Positions 28,209 to 38,143 are shown, counted from the first letter of the stretch. The stretch: 64,000 nucleotides of DNA from Helicobacter sp. MIT 05-5293 (GCF_000765665.2 NZ_JROZ02000004.1:143030-207029); one strand, 5' to 3'. A program made the numbers and translations. Notes: a model not told the origin generated them from the sequence alone.

Positions 28209-28511
28209 ACAAAAATCTCCTTCCAAATTGTGATTACAAGCAATAAATCAAAATTGCTCGCTTGAGTGAGATTATAAAAGAAAATAAGCTTAATATAAGG
28301 TGAGATTCTAAAGAATAGGCAATGTTTTTCTGTTATTATGTGTAAAAGTATCACATTTAAAAAAATAACCTATATAGAATGAGCATTTTTGAAACATTTT
28401 TGAAACATTATGCAAAAAAAGAAAATCGTAACTTTTTAGTCTTTTGTATTTTTTAAGGTCTATAGTTTATAATGATAGGCACAAATTAAGGTTAAGTTAA
28501 GGAAGGAGTTA
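28209..28511. promoter_or_regulatory. Divergent control region between lldP and lutABC
   Basis: Gap of 303 bases without a gene. A TATAAT for lldP lies at 28271-28276 (minus) and one for lutA at 28468-28473 (plus). A short inverted repeat TTGT-N4-ACAA is at 28228-28239, close to the lldP ribosome-binding site. A tandem 11-base repeat lies in the middle at 28384-28405. I see no small gene. Confidence 0.55.
28384..28405 (+). repeat. Tandem 11-base direct repeat
   Basis: CATTTTTGAAA occurs twice back to back, about 63 bases upstream of the lutA -10 box. The 11-base period is about one helical turn, so it may be a regulator site. No regulator is identified. Confidence 0.6.
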
Positions 28512-28514
28512 TTG

Positions 28515-29246
28515 ATGCGAGTGTATTTTTTCTCGACTTGTTTAGGAGGCGTAGCGTATGCAGATACTTGTATGAACGCCATTAGGCTTCTGCAAAAAGA
28601 GGGATTAGAAGTGGTCTTTAAAAAAGATCAAACATGTTGTGGGCAGCCTAGTTATAATTCGGGGTATTACGAACAAAGCAAAAAAATCGCTCTTTATAAT
28701 GTTGATCTTTTCAAAGGGGAAGAGCCTATCATCGTCCCTTCAGGTTCTTGCACTGGTATGATGAGAGAGGATTATTTAGAGCTTTTCAAAGGAGAGCCTG
28801 AATATGAGCGTGTGAAACAATTTTGCTCACGCGTCTATGATTTAGGTGAGTATCTGCATAAGATTCTTAAGGTGTCTTATCAAGACAAAGGTGAGCCGAC
28901 AAAAGTAACTTGGCATAGCAATTGCCACGCGTTACGCTCTGCAAAAGTGATTGATAGTGCCAAAGCTCTTATCAGCTCACTTGCAAATGTCGATCTCATC
29001 GAACTAGAACGAGAGGAAGAATGTTGCGGATTTGGGGGGACTTTTAGTATCAAAGAACCTGAAATTTCAAACGCAATGGTAAGTCAAAAAATCCAAGATA
29101 TTCTCTCACGCGATGTCGAGTATCTCATCTCCGCTGATGCTGGTTGTTTGCTCAATATCAGTGGCGCGATGAAAAAACAAAATGTCGCTGTTAAGCCCAT
29201 ACATTTATATGATTTCTTAGCTCAAAGAATCGGAATAGGAGCGTAA
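28515..29246 (+). CDS. lutA: L-lactate oxidation protein LutA (CCG-domain Fe-S protein)
   Basis: Component of the LutABC L-lactate oxidising complex, 243 residues. Two cysteine-rich CCG domains are visible: CLGGVAYADTC with TCCGQPSYNSGY in the first, and HSNCHALR with ECCGFGGTFSIK in the second. Together these should ligate an Fe-S cluster of the HdrB type. The ATG at 28515 follows GGAAGGAG; a TTG directly before it is a less likely start. It is the first gene of lutABC, divergent from the lactate permease. H. pylori has the same set (HP0137-HP0139). Confidence 0.93.
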   Translation: MRVYFFSTCLGGVAYADTCMNAIRLLQKEGLEVVFKKDQTCCGQPSYNSGYYEQSKKIALYNVDLFKGEEPIIVPSGSCTGMMREDYLELFKGEPEYERVKQFCSRVYDLGEYLHKILKVSYQDKGEPTKVTWHSNCHALRSAKVIDSAKALISSLANVDLIELEREEECCGFGGTFSIKEPEISNAMVSQKIQDILSRDVEYLISADAGCLLNISGAMKKQNVAVKPIHLYDFLAQRIGIGA

Positions 29247-29247
29247 T

Positions 29248-30681
29248 ATGAGCCATCAAGAACATACTGATATTGTCCATATTAAACTAGGGGACAAACA
29301 ACTAAGAAAGAATCTCCAAAGTGTGATGGATACACTTAAAAACAATCGCAAGAATCTTATCAAATCGCGTTACACTGATTGGGAAGGTTTAAGAGAATTA
29401 GGCAAAGAAGTCAAGCAAAAGTGCCTTTCACAACTTGATGTATTATTAGAGAGATTTGAACAAAATGCGACTAAAAATGGTATCAAGATTCACTGGGCAA
29501 GCAATGGCAAAGAGGCAAATGAGATTATCTATAATTTGATGCAAGAAAAGCAAATTACAAAGATTCTCAAAGGTAAATCAATGGCGAGCGAAGAAACTCA
29601 TCTCAATGCGTTTCTTAAGCAAAAAGGGCTAAACCCTATTGAAACAGACTTGGGCGAGCTTATCATTCAGCTCATTGATGAGCCACCTGTGCATATTGTC
29701 GCACCTGCGATTCATAAAAACCGCTATCAAATCGGCGAAATTTTCCACGAAAAACTCGGTGCAGCTTTAGAATCTGAACCCGAAAAACTCAACGACATTG
29801 CGCGTGTGCATTTGCGCAAAGAATTTCAAGGATTCAAAATGGGCTTAAGCGGTGTGAATTTTGGCATCGCAAATGAAGGGGCGATTTGGCTTATTGAAAA
29901 TGAAGGCAATGGGCGTATGAGCACGACAGCTTGTGATATTCATATTGCTATTTGCGGTATTGAAAAGATTGTTGAAAGTTTTGAAGATGCAGCGATTCTT
30001 GATACATTGCTTGTCCCTTCTGCTACTGGCGCGCCTATCACTTGCTACAACAATATCATCACTTCTCCACGCAAGGAGGGTGAGCTTGATGGTCCTAAAG
30101 AAGTGCATGTCATTTTGCTTGATAATAATCGTTCGGTAATACTCAAAGATTCTCATTTCTATCGCTCACTTTCTTGTATCCGTTGTGGGACATGCCTCAA
30201 TCACTGCCCGGTATATGATAAAATCGGCGGTCATGCCTATCTAAGCACCTATCCCGGTCCGATTGGTGAAGTGATTTCCCCGCAGCTTTTTAGTATGAAA
30301 GATTTTGGACACATGGTCAATCTTTGCTCATTATGCGGACGATGCTCTGAAGTATGTCCGGTGAAAATTCCTCTAGCCGAACTCATTAGAGATTTGCGCA
30401 GTGAAAAAGTCGGACAAGGACGCAAGAATCTTAATGATAATGACGGCTCATTGCGCGACAAACAAGAAGAATATGCTATGAGACAATTTGCAAAGCTTGT
30501 AACAGAGGGCGATTCATGGCGTAGAATGCTTACATTAATCAATGCTCTTTCACCTTTTGTGAAAATATTGAGCGGTCTTATCCCGGGTCTTAAAAACTGG
30601 GTAACATATCGCACATTCCCCACCCTCAATGGCAATCTGCATAAAAAAGTATCAAATATGAAAGGAGTTATTTATGAGTAA
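29248..30681 (+). CDS. lutB: L-lactate oxidation protein LutB (Fe-S protein)
   Basis: Iron-sulfur protein of 477 residues. It has an N-terminal LUD domain and two ferredoxin-type clusters, CIRCGTCLNHCPVY near residue 310 and CSLCGRCSEVCPVK near residue 360, then a C-terminal DUF3390-like segment. It should pass electrons from lactate oxidation toward the menaquinone pool. It starts one base after the lutA stop and overlaps lutC by eight bases, so the three are co-translated. Confidence 0.94.
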   Translation: MSHQEHTDIVHIKLGDKQLRKNLQSVMDTLKNNRKNLIKSRYTDWEGLRELGKEVKQKCLSQLDVLLERFEQNATKNGIKIHWASNGKEANEIIYNLMQEKQITKILKGKSMASEETHLNAFLKQKGLNPIETDLGELIIQLIDEPPVHIVAPAIHKNRYQIGEIFHEKLGAALESEPEKLNDIARVHLRKEFQGFKMGLSGVNFGIANEGAIWLIENEGNGRMSTTACDIHIAICGIEKIVESFEDAAILDTLLVPSATGAPITCYNNIITSPRKEGELDGPKEVHVILLDNNRSVILKDSHFYRSLSCIRCGTCLNHCPVYDKIGGHAYLSTYPGPIGEVISPQLFSMKDFGHMVNLCSLCGRCSEVCPVKIPLAELIRDLRSEKVGQGRKNLNDNDGSLRDKQEEYAMRQFAKLVTEGDSWRRMLTLINALSPFVKILSGLIPGLKNWVTYRTFPTLNGNLHKKVSNMKGVIYE

Positions 30682-31303
30682 GCAAGCTATCCTTAGTCGT
30701 GTCAAGTCTTCACTTCAAAGCAATCCCATACCCACTTTTGCTCCTCATTATAAAAATATTATGATTAAAAATGAGGATAAAATCCAAGAATATATCAATT
30801 ACCAAAGTGCAAATAAAGCCATTGTGCATCAATCAAACGAGGCGACTTTAGCAAAAGATTTGCAAGAGATTCTTAGCCAAACAAATGCTCAAAAAGTGCT
30901 TTATAATCCAAACATTGATGTTGATATGGAAACAATTCAAGGGGCATTTACCAAAGTCGCTTATACACAAAGTGTCGATGAAATCCGTGATGAACTTTTT
31001 GGGATTGATACATCAATCATTCAGGCTAATTGCGGTGTGGCTAATCTTGGCATCATTGGCATCACTTCGGGCTTGACTTCTCCTCGCCTTTCTTCGCTTA
31101 TCACAAACACTTGCATTGTGCTACTCAAAAAGCAAAACATTGTCGAGAATCTTTATGAAGGTGTCAAATTTTTACGAGGTGATAGTAATGTTGCACCTAC
31201 CAATCTTATTTTGATTGCCGGTCCATCACGCACTGCTGATATAGAGCTTCAAACCGTTTTTGGTGTGCATGGTTCTCGCAATACGCATGTGATTTTATAT
31301 TAA
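30674..31303 (+). CDS. lutC: L-lactate oxidation protein LutC (LUD domain)
   Basis: Third LutABC component, 209 residues, made mainly of a LUD domain. Conserved features are NCGVANLGIIG near residue 118 and the C-terminal LILIAGPSRTADIE with GVHGSRNTHVILY. The start overlaps the end of lutB and has an AAAGGAG site. The family is required for lactate utilisation but has no assigned active site. Confidence 0.93.
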   Translation: MSKQAILSRVKSSLQSNPIPTFAPHYKNIMIKNEDKIQEYINYQSANKAIVHQSNEATLAKDLQEILSQTNAQKVLYNPNIDVDMETIQGAFTKVAYTQSVDEIRDELFGIDTSIIQANCGVANLGIIGITSGLTSPRLSSLITNTCIVLLKKQNIVENLYEGVKFLRGDSNVAPTNLILIAGPSRTADIELQTVFGVHGSRNTHVILY

Positions 31304-31319
31304 TCCTAGAGAATCTAAA

Positions 31320-31712
31320 ATGCGTATTTTTGCACGATTTTGGTTTCAAAAAGAAGATAAAAGCTACTTGGGTGTAGGACGCATTGACTTACTCACCCGC
31401 ATAGGTCGCACAGGCTCTATCTCTAAGGCAGCCAAAGAAATGGGTATGAGCTATAAAGCTGCATGGGATAGCGTTGATATTGTCAATAAACTCTCCCCTA
31501 CACCATTGGTCGATAGCTCCAATGGCGGTAAAGGTGGAGGAGGCTCAAAGCTCACCCCTGCAGGGGAAGAAGCGATTTATGCTTTCAACGAAACAGAAAG
31601 AGTCAAAAATATTTTCTTTGACTACTTGGATCAATCCTCTGATTTCAAAGAATTATTAGAGCGTCTCTCTCATTTAGAATCTGCGCTGCAAAGCTTTAAG
31701 CCAAAAAATTAA
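31320..31712 (+). CDS. modE: ModE-type molybdate-responsive regulator (HTH domain only)
   Basis: DNA-binding protein of 130 residues with the LysR-like winged helix-turn-helix of ModE: RIGRTGSISKAAKEMGMSYKAAWD at about 26-49 (core RTGSISKAAKEMGMSYKAAW) and the wing motif SSNGGKGGGGSKLT. It lacks the C-terminal Mop (TOBE) ligand domains of E. coli ModE. A separate two-Mop protein is encoded three genes on. It probably represses the molybdate transporter genes that follow. How it senses molybdate is not evident from the protein. Confidence 0.88.
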   Translation: MRIFARFWFQKEDKSYLGVGRIDLLTRIGRTGSISKAAKEMGMSYKAAWDSVDIVNKLSPTPLVDSSNGGKGGGGSKLTPAGEEAIYAFNETERVKNIFFDYLDQSSDFKELLERLSHLESALQSFKPKN

Positions 31713-31806
31713 GCTCTTTATTTGCTTTTTCGTTATACATTTTTATATATGATTTTTGCAATTTTATGACAAAAATCAAATCCTCATTTTGATACAAGGA
31801 GACACC

Positions 31807-32571
31807 ATGCAAATTGGCAAAAAAATATTTTGTGCTTTGGCACTCACCGGATTAATGGGCGTATATTCTTTGGCAGAAGAAATCAATATCCTTGCTGCTG
31901 CGAGTCTCAAATATGTGCTTGAAGACATTAAAAAAGAGTATTTAAAAACACATAAAAAAGATAAGATTCAAGTGAGTTATATCTCTTCTGGCAAAGCCTA
32001 TGCACAAATCGAAAACGGCTCACCCACGCATCTTTTTATCGCAGCTGACACAAGCTATCCTCAAAAAGTCTATGAAAAAAAGCTCTCCAGCCAAAAACCT
32101 GTAAATTATGCGAAAGGAAAATTAGTGCTTTTTAGTGCAAATGCTGACTTCAAGGCGAATACTATTGATGTGCTGACAAATGAGAAAATCACTCATATCG
32201 CAATCCCAAACCCCAAAGTCGCACCTTATGGAAGAGCTGCTGAAGAATTTCTCAAATCTCAAAAGCTTGATAAAAAACTTAAAAATAAACTTTCTGTGGG
32301 AGATTCTATCGGACAAGCTACAAGTTATGTGTTGCAAGGAGCGAGTGAGATTGGATTCAGTGCGCTTTCAATGGTGATTAAAGATAAGAAAACACCCAAC
32401 CTCACTTATACATTGATTGATGAAAAAACCTACAAACCTATCAATCAAGCCCTTATTATCCCTGAATATGGCAAAGATTCTCAATTAGCAAAAGATTTTG
32501 CGGCATTTCTTTTAGAATCCAAAGCTCAAGCCATTTTCAAAGATTATGGGTATGATACACCTGATAAATAA
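31807..32571 (+). CDS. modA: Molybdate ABC transporter, periplasmic binding protein
   Basis: Periplasmic receptor of 254 residues that captures molybdate or tungstate. The signal peptide ends near GVYSLAEE (about residue 23). Motifs of the family are NILAAASLKYVLEDI, the SSGKAYAQIENGSP loop (ligand-binding Ser residues), IAIPNPKVAPYGRAA and GASEIGFSALS. The ATG at 31807 follows AAGGAG; an upstream in-frame reading has no such site. Confidence 0.95.
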   Translation: MQIGKKIFCALALTGLMGVYSLAEEINILAAASLKYVLEDIKKEYLKTHKKDKIQVSYISSGKAYAQIENGSPTHLFIAADTSYPQKVYEKKLSSQKPVNYAKGKLVLFSANADFKANTIDVLTNEKITHIAIPNPKVAPYGRAAEEFLKSQKLDKKLKNKLSVGDSIGQATSYVLQGASEIGFSALSMVIKDKKTPNLTYTLIDEKTYKPINQALIIPEYGKDSQLAKDFAAFLLESKAQAIFKDYGYDTPDK

Positions 32572-32573
32572 CA

Positions 32574-32975
32574 ATGAATAAAATCCCTTGCCTTATAAGC
32601 TGTATCAATGCGTATCAAAGCTGCTCATTGATACAAGCCCAATCTGATATTGGTATTTTACACATCGCGCTTTTAGATTCTCAAGATTTTTCTCTTGGGC
32701 AAAAAATAAGTGTGAGTTTTAAGGAAAATGATGTGATGTTGTGTGCTTTGGATAACGCAGTCATTAGCACACCCAATTGCTTTGAGGCAAGCATTTATGA
32801 CACACAAAGCAATGATCTTTTTACGCGTATTGCTCTGCAAACTCCTACAGATTCACAATCTCATATCATTATCCACGCACTCCTCCCAAATATCAGCTTA
32901 AAAGATTTCTCATTGGATAAAGGGACGCCTTGCAAGTGGTTTGTATCCCCAAGTCAGATGATTCTCGAATATTAA
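32574..32975 (+). CDS. Molybdopterin-binding (TOBE/Mop) domain protein
   Basis: Cytosolic protein of 133 residues consisting of two Mop-like repeats (about 5-65 and 67-133), each with the all-beta pattern of hydrophobic strands and Gly turns (IGILHIALLDSQ; HIIIHALLPNIS). Such domains bind molybdate in ModE, ModC and stand-alone molbindins. It starts two bases after modA. It may be the molybdate sensor or store missing from the short ModE. The same arrangement occurs in Campylobacter mod operons. Confidence 0.7.
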   Translation: MNKIPCLISCINAYQSCSLIQAQSDIGILHIALLDSQDFSLGQKISVSFKENDVMLCALDNAVISTPNCFEASIYDTQSNDLFTRIALQTPTDSQSHIIIHALLPNISLKDFSLDKGTPCKWFVSPSQMILEY

Positions 32976-32999
32976 ACGCAAAAGATTAAAGGATTCAAG

Positions 33000-33665
33000 A
33001 TGGATTTTGTAGAAACGATGAAACTCACCTTTCTTGTTGCCACACTTACGACTTTCATTTTGCTTCCCATCGGTATTATATTGGGCAACTACTTAGCGTT
33101 CTCAAATCATTTTATCCGTCCTATTGTCGAAGTGCTTGTATGGATGCCTCTTGTCTTACCTCCTTCAGTGTTAGGATTCTATCTGCTTATCACCTTTAGT
33201 CCTAAAAATTTTTTGGGACATTTTCTACTAGAATACTTTGATTTCAAGCTTGTCTTTAGCTTTGAAGGTTTGATTTTAGCAAGCGTGATTTTCTCACTTC
33301 CTTTTATGTGCAATCCCATTAAAAGTGGCTTATCTAGCCTACCCATATCGCTTAAAGAAGCAAGTTTCACATTAGGTAAAACGCGTCTTTATACGCTTTT
33401 TTTCGTCCTCTTGCCTAATATTAAACCTTCACTTTTGCTGGGCTGTGTAACAAGTTTTGCACACACAATCGGTGAATTTGGCGTAGTAATGATGATTGGA
33501 GGCAATATCCCCGGAGAAACACGCGTAGCAAGTATTGCTATTTATGACGAAGTCGAATCGCTCAATTACCCTTTAGCTCACCAATACGCTCTCACACTTT
33601 TTACAATTTGCTTTGTGCTATTGCTCGTGATTTTTTATCTCAACAAAAAATTTCAGCGCACATAA
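33000..33665 (+). CDS. modB: Molybdate ABC transporter permease
   Basis: Inner-membrane permease of 221 residues with about five to six membrane segments. The ABC import signature (EAA loop) appears as LPISLKEASFTLGKTRLYTLFFVLLP, cited by its core EASFTLGKTR near residue 120. The FAHTIGEFGVVMMIGGNIPGET segment is typical of ModB. It lies between the Mop-protein gene and modC. Confidence 0.95.
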   Translation: MDFVETMKLTFLVATLTTFILLPIGIILGNYLAFSNHFIRPIVEVLVWMPLVLPPSVLGFYLLITFSPKNFLGHFLLEYFDFKLVFSFEGLILASVIFSLPFMCNPIKSGLSSLPISLKEASFTLGKTRLYTLFFVLLPNIKPSLLLGCVTSFAHTIGEFGVVMMIGGNIPGETRVASIAIYDEVESLNYPLAHQYALTLFTICFVLLLVIFYLNKKFQRT

Positions 33666-33685
33666 CAGAATCTAAGGAAAGCCAA

Positions 33686-34564
33686 ATGAACAACATACAG
33701 ATTAGATTCTCAAAAAAATTACTCGGCGGGGCGGGAGAATTTAGGCTTAACATTGATAAAAACATTGATTTTGGTGCATTTATTGCGCTTTTTGGCAAAA
33801 GTGGAGCAGGAAAAACAAGCATTTTACGCATTCTTAGTGGGCTTGACAATGCTGATGAAGGTTATATTCGTGTAGGTGATGATGTATGGCTAGATACACA
33901 AAAAGGGATTTTTCTTCCTCCTCAAAAGCGTCAAATTGGCTTTGTATTTCAAAATTATGCCCTTTTCCCACATCTTAATGTTTATGAAAATATCTGTTTT
34001 GGATTAAAAAACAAAAATGACAAAACATTTGCCGATGAATTGCTTGCACTCATGGATCTTCATTGCCTAAAAAATACGAAAATATCTCAACTTAGCGGTG
34101 GGCAATCCCAACGCGTAGCTTTAGCAAGGGCAATTGTCAGACGCCCTAAAATCTTGCTTTTAGATGAACCTTTTTCCGCACTTGATCTCTCAATGCGGCA
34201 AAAACTCCAAGAAGAGCTCGCACAGATTCATCGGCATTTCTCCCTCACAACAATACTTGTTAGTCATAATCTTAGTGAAATTTTCTATCTTGCCTCACGT
34301 AGTTTTGTCTTACAAGAAGGACAAATTACACAAGATGGCACATGCGATGAGGTATTTGCCCAAAAAAGACTCAGTGCCAAAATCAAACTTGTAGGAGAAA
34401 TCGTGCGCATCACTGATGAGGGTGTGTTATTTGTGATTGAAGTATTATGTGGCAATGAGATTCTTAAAATCGTTTATGACCCTAAAGATGGCAAAAATTT
34501 CCAACTCGGCGAACAAGTCATCATCGCCTCCAAAGCCTTTAACCCTACGATTTACAAGCTTTGA
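33686..34564 (+). CDS. modC: Molybdate ABC transporter ATP-binding protein
   Basis: ATPase of 292 residues that drives ModAB uptake. Walker A GKSGAGKT lies near residues 38-45, the signature LSGGQSQRVALARA near 135, and Walker B ILLLDEPFSALD near 155. After the ATPase domain a C-terminal TOBE-like region follows (about 230-292). I chose the ATG at 33686 because AAGGAAA precedes it; an upstream frame lies inside modB. Confidence 0.95.
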   Translation: MNNIQIRFSKKLLGGAGEFRLNIDKNIDFGAFIALFGKSGAGKTSILRILSGLDNADEGYIRVGDDVWLDTQKGIFLPPQKRQIGFVFQNYALFPHLNVYENICFGLKNKNDKTFADELLALMDLHCLKNTKISQLSGGQSQRVALARAIVRRPKILLLDEPFSALDLSMRQKLQEELAQIHRHFSLTTILVSHNLSEIFYLASRSFVLQEGQITQDGTCDEVFAQKRLSAKIKLVGEIVRITDEGVLFVIEVLCGNEILKIVYDPKDGKNFQLGEQVIIASKAFNPTIYKL

Positions 34565-34565
34565 A

Positions 34566-34598
34566 TGAGATTCTAAATCCTTATTTATGAGAATCTCA
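34566..34598. terminator. Hairpin between convergent modC and mqnD
   Basis: Inverted repeat TGAGATTCT / AGAATCTCA (9 bp) with a 15-nt loop at the meeting point of two convergent genes. T-tracts are weak. Confidence 0.4.
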
Positions 34599-35442
34599 AT
34601 CTATTATACTCACTTGGGATAAAATAATCACACGCACGGATTTGTTGCGGATAAAAGCCTGCCTTGTAGCCAAGCTCAAAAAGTTTATCTACTGCTCGAA
34701 TCTCCTTTTCACTCATTGTGATAGAGTTATCATTTGCATAAAGATTCAGATAAGTGTCCAATTCTTTTTCATTCACGCGGATAAGCCCACGCTCGAGAAG
34801 CATTTGACTCAAGATTCTTTTATTATTGACAGCTACTCGCACTGCTTTTGTGAGAATCTCCTCACATTCAATCGCTGTAGTCAAGGGTAAAGACCGCCTC
34901 AAAGCCATACCTCCCAAAGGCAAAGGTAATCCACCGCCACTAAGCTCATTCCAAATATCCCATATTTCACGCTCGACTTCAAGCCTTTCATCAAAATTTA
35001 AAATCGATTCGTGTATCAACACACCTGCATCAACTTCACCATTAAGCACGCTTACTTCTATCTCAAGAAAATTTTTATATACGATACGCGCTTCTGGATA
35101 AGCGAGAGAAAAAAGCATAGCATTAGTCGTATGCTCCCCGCTAAGAGCAACCTTGAAAGACTTTTTAAGAATCTTGCCTTTGAGCTTAATCAACTTTGGT
35201 CCATAACCATCACCAAAACTCACTCCTGTGCGCAAAAGAGCGTAATTTTCAGCCACAAAAGGATAAAGGGCAAAAGAAATTGCACTCACATCATATTCAC
35301 CTTTAAGTGTAGCACGATTGAGCGTTTGAATATCCTTTGCAACATTACAGAAAGTTACATTTTGAGAATCTACCCAGCCAAAAACAATGGCATAATACAT
35401 AAATAAGTCGTCCGCATCGGGGCTATGTCCTACACTAATCAT
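34585..35442 (-). CDS. mqnD: 1,4-dihydroxy-6-naphthoate synthase (futalosine pathway)
   Basis: Enzyme of the futalosine route to menaquinone, 285 residues. The N-terminal SVGHSPDADDLFMYYAI is the MqnD form of the family (MqnA starts differently). TLNRATLKGEYDVSAIS and LPLPLGGMALRR also fit. The ATG at 35442 has GGAG upstream. Menaquinone is the only respiratory quinone in this group, so this gene should be essential. It stands alone, convergent with modC and divergent from recA. Confidence 0.92.
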   Translation of the reverse strand: MISVGHSPDADDLFMYYAIVFGWVDSQNVTFCNVAKDIQTLNRATLKGEYDVSAISFALYPFVAENYALLRTGVSFGDGYGPKLIKLKGKILKKSFKVALSGEHTTNAMLFSLAYPEARIVYKNFLEIEVSVLNGEVDAGVLIHESILNFDERLEVEREIWDIWNELSGGGLPLPLGGMALRRSLPLTTAIECEEILTKAVRVAVNNKRILSQMLLERGLIRVNEKELDTYLNLYANDNSITMSEKEIRAVDKLFELGYKAGFYPQQIRACDYFIPSEYNRLRFS

Positions 35443-35547
35443 ATTAACTCCAAAAAATTTAAGCAAAATTATAGGCAGATTTTAGTCAAACTTCGCTAAA
35501 ATCCTTCCAAAATTGACAATTTGCAGTCATTAATTTTAAGGATAAAA

Positions 35548-36588
35548 ATGGCAATAGATGAAAAAAAACAAAAAGCAATCGAACTAGCCCTTAAACAAAT
35601 CGACAAGGCATTTGGCAAGGGCACATTAGTGCGATTAGGAGACAAACAAGTCGAAAAAATTGACAGCATTTCGACAGGCTCTCTAGGGCTTGATATGGCT
35701 CTAGGGATCGGGGGCGTGCCTAAAGGCAGAATCATTGAAATCTATGGTCCAGAATCAAGCGGGAAAACTACTCTTAGTCTTCAAATTGTCGCAGAATGTC
35801 AAAAAAATGGCGGGATTTGTGCCTTTATTGATGCTGAACATGCGCTTGATGTGTATTATGCCAAGCGTCTTGGGGTTGATATAGAGAATCTTCTCGTCTC
35901 TCAACCAGACACAGGCGAACAAGCCCTTGAGATTCTCGAGACACTTACGCGTAGCGGAGCAGTGGATTTGGTCGTGATTGATTCTGTAGCAGCTCTTACA
36001 CCAAAAGCTGAAATTGACGGCGATATGGGCGATCAACATGTAGGCTTACAAGCGCGTCTTATGAGTCATGCGTTACGCAAAATCACAGGCGTATTACACA
36101 AAATGAACACAACATTAATCTTTATCAACCAAATTCGTATGAAAATCGGGACAATGGGTTATGGTAGCCCAGAAACAACCACAGGTGGAAATGCTCTCAA
36201 ATTTTACGCAAGCGTTCGTATTGATGTAAGACGCATTGCGACACTCAAACAAAATGACCAACAAATTGGTAATCGCACCAAAGCAAAAGTCGTCAAAAAT
36301 AAAGTCGCTCCACCTTTCCGTGAAGCAGAGTTTGACATAATGTTTGGAGAAGGCATAAGCAAAGAGGGTGAGATTATTGACTATGGAATCAAGCTTGATA
36401 TTATCGATAAAAGCGGTGCTTGGCTTAGTTATGGAGATAAAAAACTTGGGCAAGGTCGAGAAAATGCCAAAGTTTATTTGAAAGAAGATAAGATTCTCGC
36501 GGAAGAAATTACAAATAAGATTAAAGAACAAATCGGTTCTAAAGATGAGATAATGCCTCTACCTGATGAACCCGAAGATGAAGAATAA
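35548..36588 (+). CDS. recA: Recombinase RecA
   Basis: DNA-strand exchange ATPase of 346 residues. Walker A GPESSGKT is at 67-74, [15 protein letters not shown] and [11 protein letters not shown] (Walker B) follow, and the L2 region [10 protein letters not shown] is intact. The C-terminal tail is acidic (DEPEDEE). The start at 35548 follows TTAAGGAT. recA, eno, the DivIC-like gene, the AMIN gene and aroK form the same cluster as H. pylori HP0153-HP0157. Confidence 0.98.
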   Translation: MAIDEKKQKAIELALKQIDKAFGKGTLVRLGDKQVEKIDSISTGSLGLDMALGIGGVPKGRIIEIYGPESSGKTTLSLQIVAECQKNGGICAFIDAEHALDVYYAKRLGVDIENLLVSQPDTGEQALEILETLTRSGAVDLVVIDSVAALTPKAEIDGDMGDQHVGLQARLMSHALRKITGVLHKMNTTLIFINQIRMKIGTMGYGSPETTTGGNALKFYASVRIDVRRIATLKQNDQQIGNRTKAKVVKNKVAPPFREAEFDIMFGEGISKEGEIIDYGIKLDIIDKSGAWLSYGDKKLGQGRENAKVYLKEDKILAEEITNKIKEQIGSKDEIMPLPDEPEDEE

Positions 36589-36597
36589 GGAGAAAAC

Positions 36598-37872
36598 ATG
36601 ATACATATTGAAACCATTGACGCACAAGAGGTAATGGATAGTCGAGGTAATCCCACAGTAAAAGCAATGGTGCGCTTAAGTGATGGCACAAGAGCATCAG
36701 CGATTGTCCCTAGTGGAGCAAGCACAGGAAAAAGAGAGGCATTAGAATTGCGTGATGGCGACAAAGATCGCTATCTAGGAAAAGGTGTTTTGAAAGCTTG
36801 CGCGAATATTAAAACAGAGATTGCCTCACAATTACAAGGTGTCAGCCCCTTTGATCAAAGCAAAATCGACTTGATTCTTAAAAAAATGGACGATACAGAC
36901 AATTACTCCGAACTCGGAGCAAATGCGACTTTGGGTGTTAGTATGGCAATTGCTAGAGCAGCCTCTCAAGCTCTCAAATTACCGCTTTATCGGTATTTGG
37001 GTGGAAGCAATGCGCTTGTCTTACCTACCCCGATGCTTAATATTATCAATGGTGGAAGCCACGCTGATAATACCGTGGATTTTCAAGAATATATGATTAT
37101 GCCCTTAGGCTTTGATAGCTTTGCGGAAGCATTACGCGCTTCAGGAGAAGTGTATCAACATCTTAAAATGATTCTCAAGGCAGATGGACATATTACAAGC
37201 ATTGGTGATGAGGGAGGATTCGCACCAAATTTGAAAAGTAATGAAGAGCCTATTGGGATTATTTTAAAAGCAATTGAAAAAGCAGGATACAAGCCCGGCG
37301 AAGAAATCTCTCTTGCACTTGATGTCGCAAGCAGTGAGCTTGTGCAAAAAGATGGGCTTTATCATCTTGCTGGGGAAGGAAAAATTCTTGATTCAGCAGG
37401 TATGGTAGAATATTATGAGAATCTTGTTGCAAAATATCCGATTGTTTCAATTGAAGATGGCTTGAGTGAGGACGATTGGGAAGGTTGGAAACTCTTGACA
37501 CAAAAATTAGGCGATAAGATTCAGTTAGTGGGTGATGATTTATTTGTTACAAATAAGAAAATCTTGCAAGAAGGGATTGATAAAAATATTGCGAATGCTA
37601 TTTTAATCAAACCCAACCAAATAGGCACGGTGAGCGAGACGATGCAAACCGTTCGTTTAGCTCAACGCAATCATTATAAGTGCATTATGAGTCATCGTAG
37701 TGGTGAAAGTGAAGATACATTTATCGCTGATTTTGCTGTTGCACTCAATACAGGCGAAATCAAAGCGGGTTCTACTGCCCGAAGTGAGCGTATCGCTAAA
37801 TACAATCGCTTATTAGAAATTGAGAGAGAAATCACTGATACAGAGTATATTGGTAAAACCCTCTTTAAGTAA
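36598..37872 (+). CDS. eno: Enolase
   Basis: Converts 2-phosphoglycerate to phosphoenolpyruvate. It has 424 residues. MDSRGNPTV at the N-terminus, the [16 protein letters not shown] segment, metal ligands in [14 protein letters not shown] and DDLFVTN, and the family signature [14 protein letters not shown] are all visible. It starts nine bases after recA with AAGGAG. Confidence 0.98.
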   Translation: MIHIETIDAQEVMDSRGNPTVKAMVRLSDGTRASAIVPSGASTGKREALELRDGDKDRYLGKGVLKACANIKTEIASQLQGVSPFDQSKIDLILKKMDDTDNYSELGANATLGVSMAIARAASQALKLPLYRYLGGSNALVLPTPMLNIINGGSHADNTVDFQEYMIMPLGFDSFAEALRASGEVYQHLKMILKADGHITSIGDEGGFAPNLKSNEEPIGIILKAIEKAGYKPGEEISLALDVASSELVQKDGLYHLAGEGKILDSAGMVEYYENLVAKYPIVSIEDGLSEDDWEGWKLLTQKLGDKIQLVGDDLFVTNKKILQEGIDKNIANAILIKPNQIGTVSETMQTVRLAQRNHYKCIMSHRSGESEDTFIADFAVALNTGEIKAGSTARSERIAKYNRLLEIEREITDTEYIGKTLFK

Positions 37873-37879
37873 TAAAAGA

Positions 37880-38143
37880 ATGAATTACGATTCCGATCTT
37901 TTTATCAAGCCTTCGCGTATTTGGAGAGGAATCTATACAAATCGTGTATGGGTTATTGTCTTTGGTATTATTGCGTTATTGGGAGTTTATATGGGATATT
38001 TACTTTTTGGAAGCAACTCTGTTGAAGTGCTTTTACGATTAGAATCTCAAAAAAAACATTTAGAGCAAAATGCGCAAATCATTGAAGACGAAAATGCAGA
38101 GCTACAAAAACAAATTTTTGAATTGAGAGGATTAAAACCTTGA
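37880..38143 (+). CDS. DivIC/FtsB-like septum protein
   Basis: Small bitopic protein of 87 residues from the ATG at 37880. It has a basic cytoplasmic end, one membrane segment (about 24-46) and a short coiled coil (LLRLESQKKHLEQNAQIIEDE, core only) typical of septum-formation initiators such as FtsB or DivIC. A longer frame starts inside eno and is unlikely. It corresponds to HP0155. The role in the divisome is inferred from architecture. Confidence 0.7.
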   Translation: MNYDSDLFIKPSRIWRGIYTNRVWVIVFGIIALLGVYMGYLLFGSNSVEVLLRLESQKKHLEQNAQIIEDENAELQKQIFELRGLKP

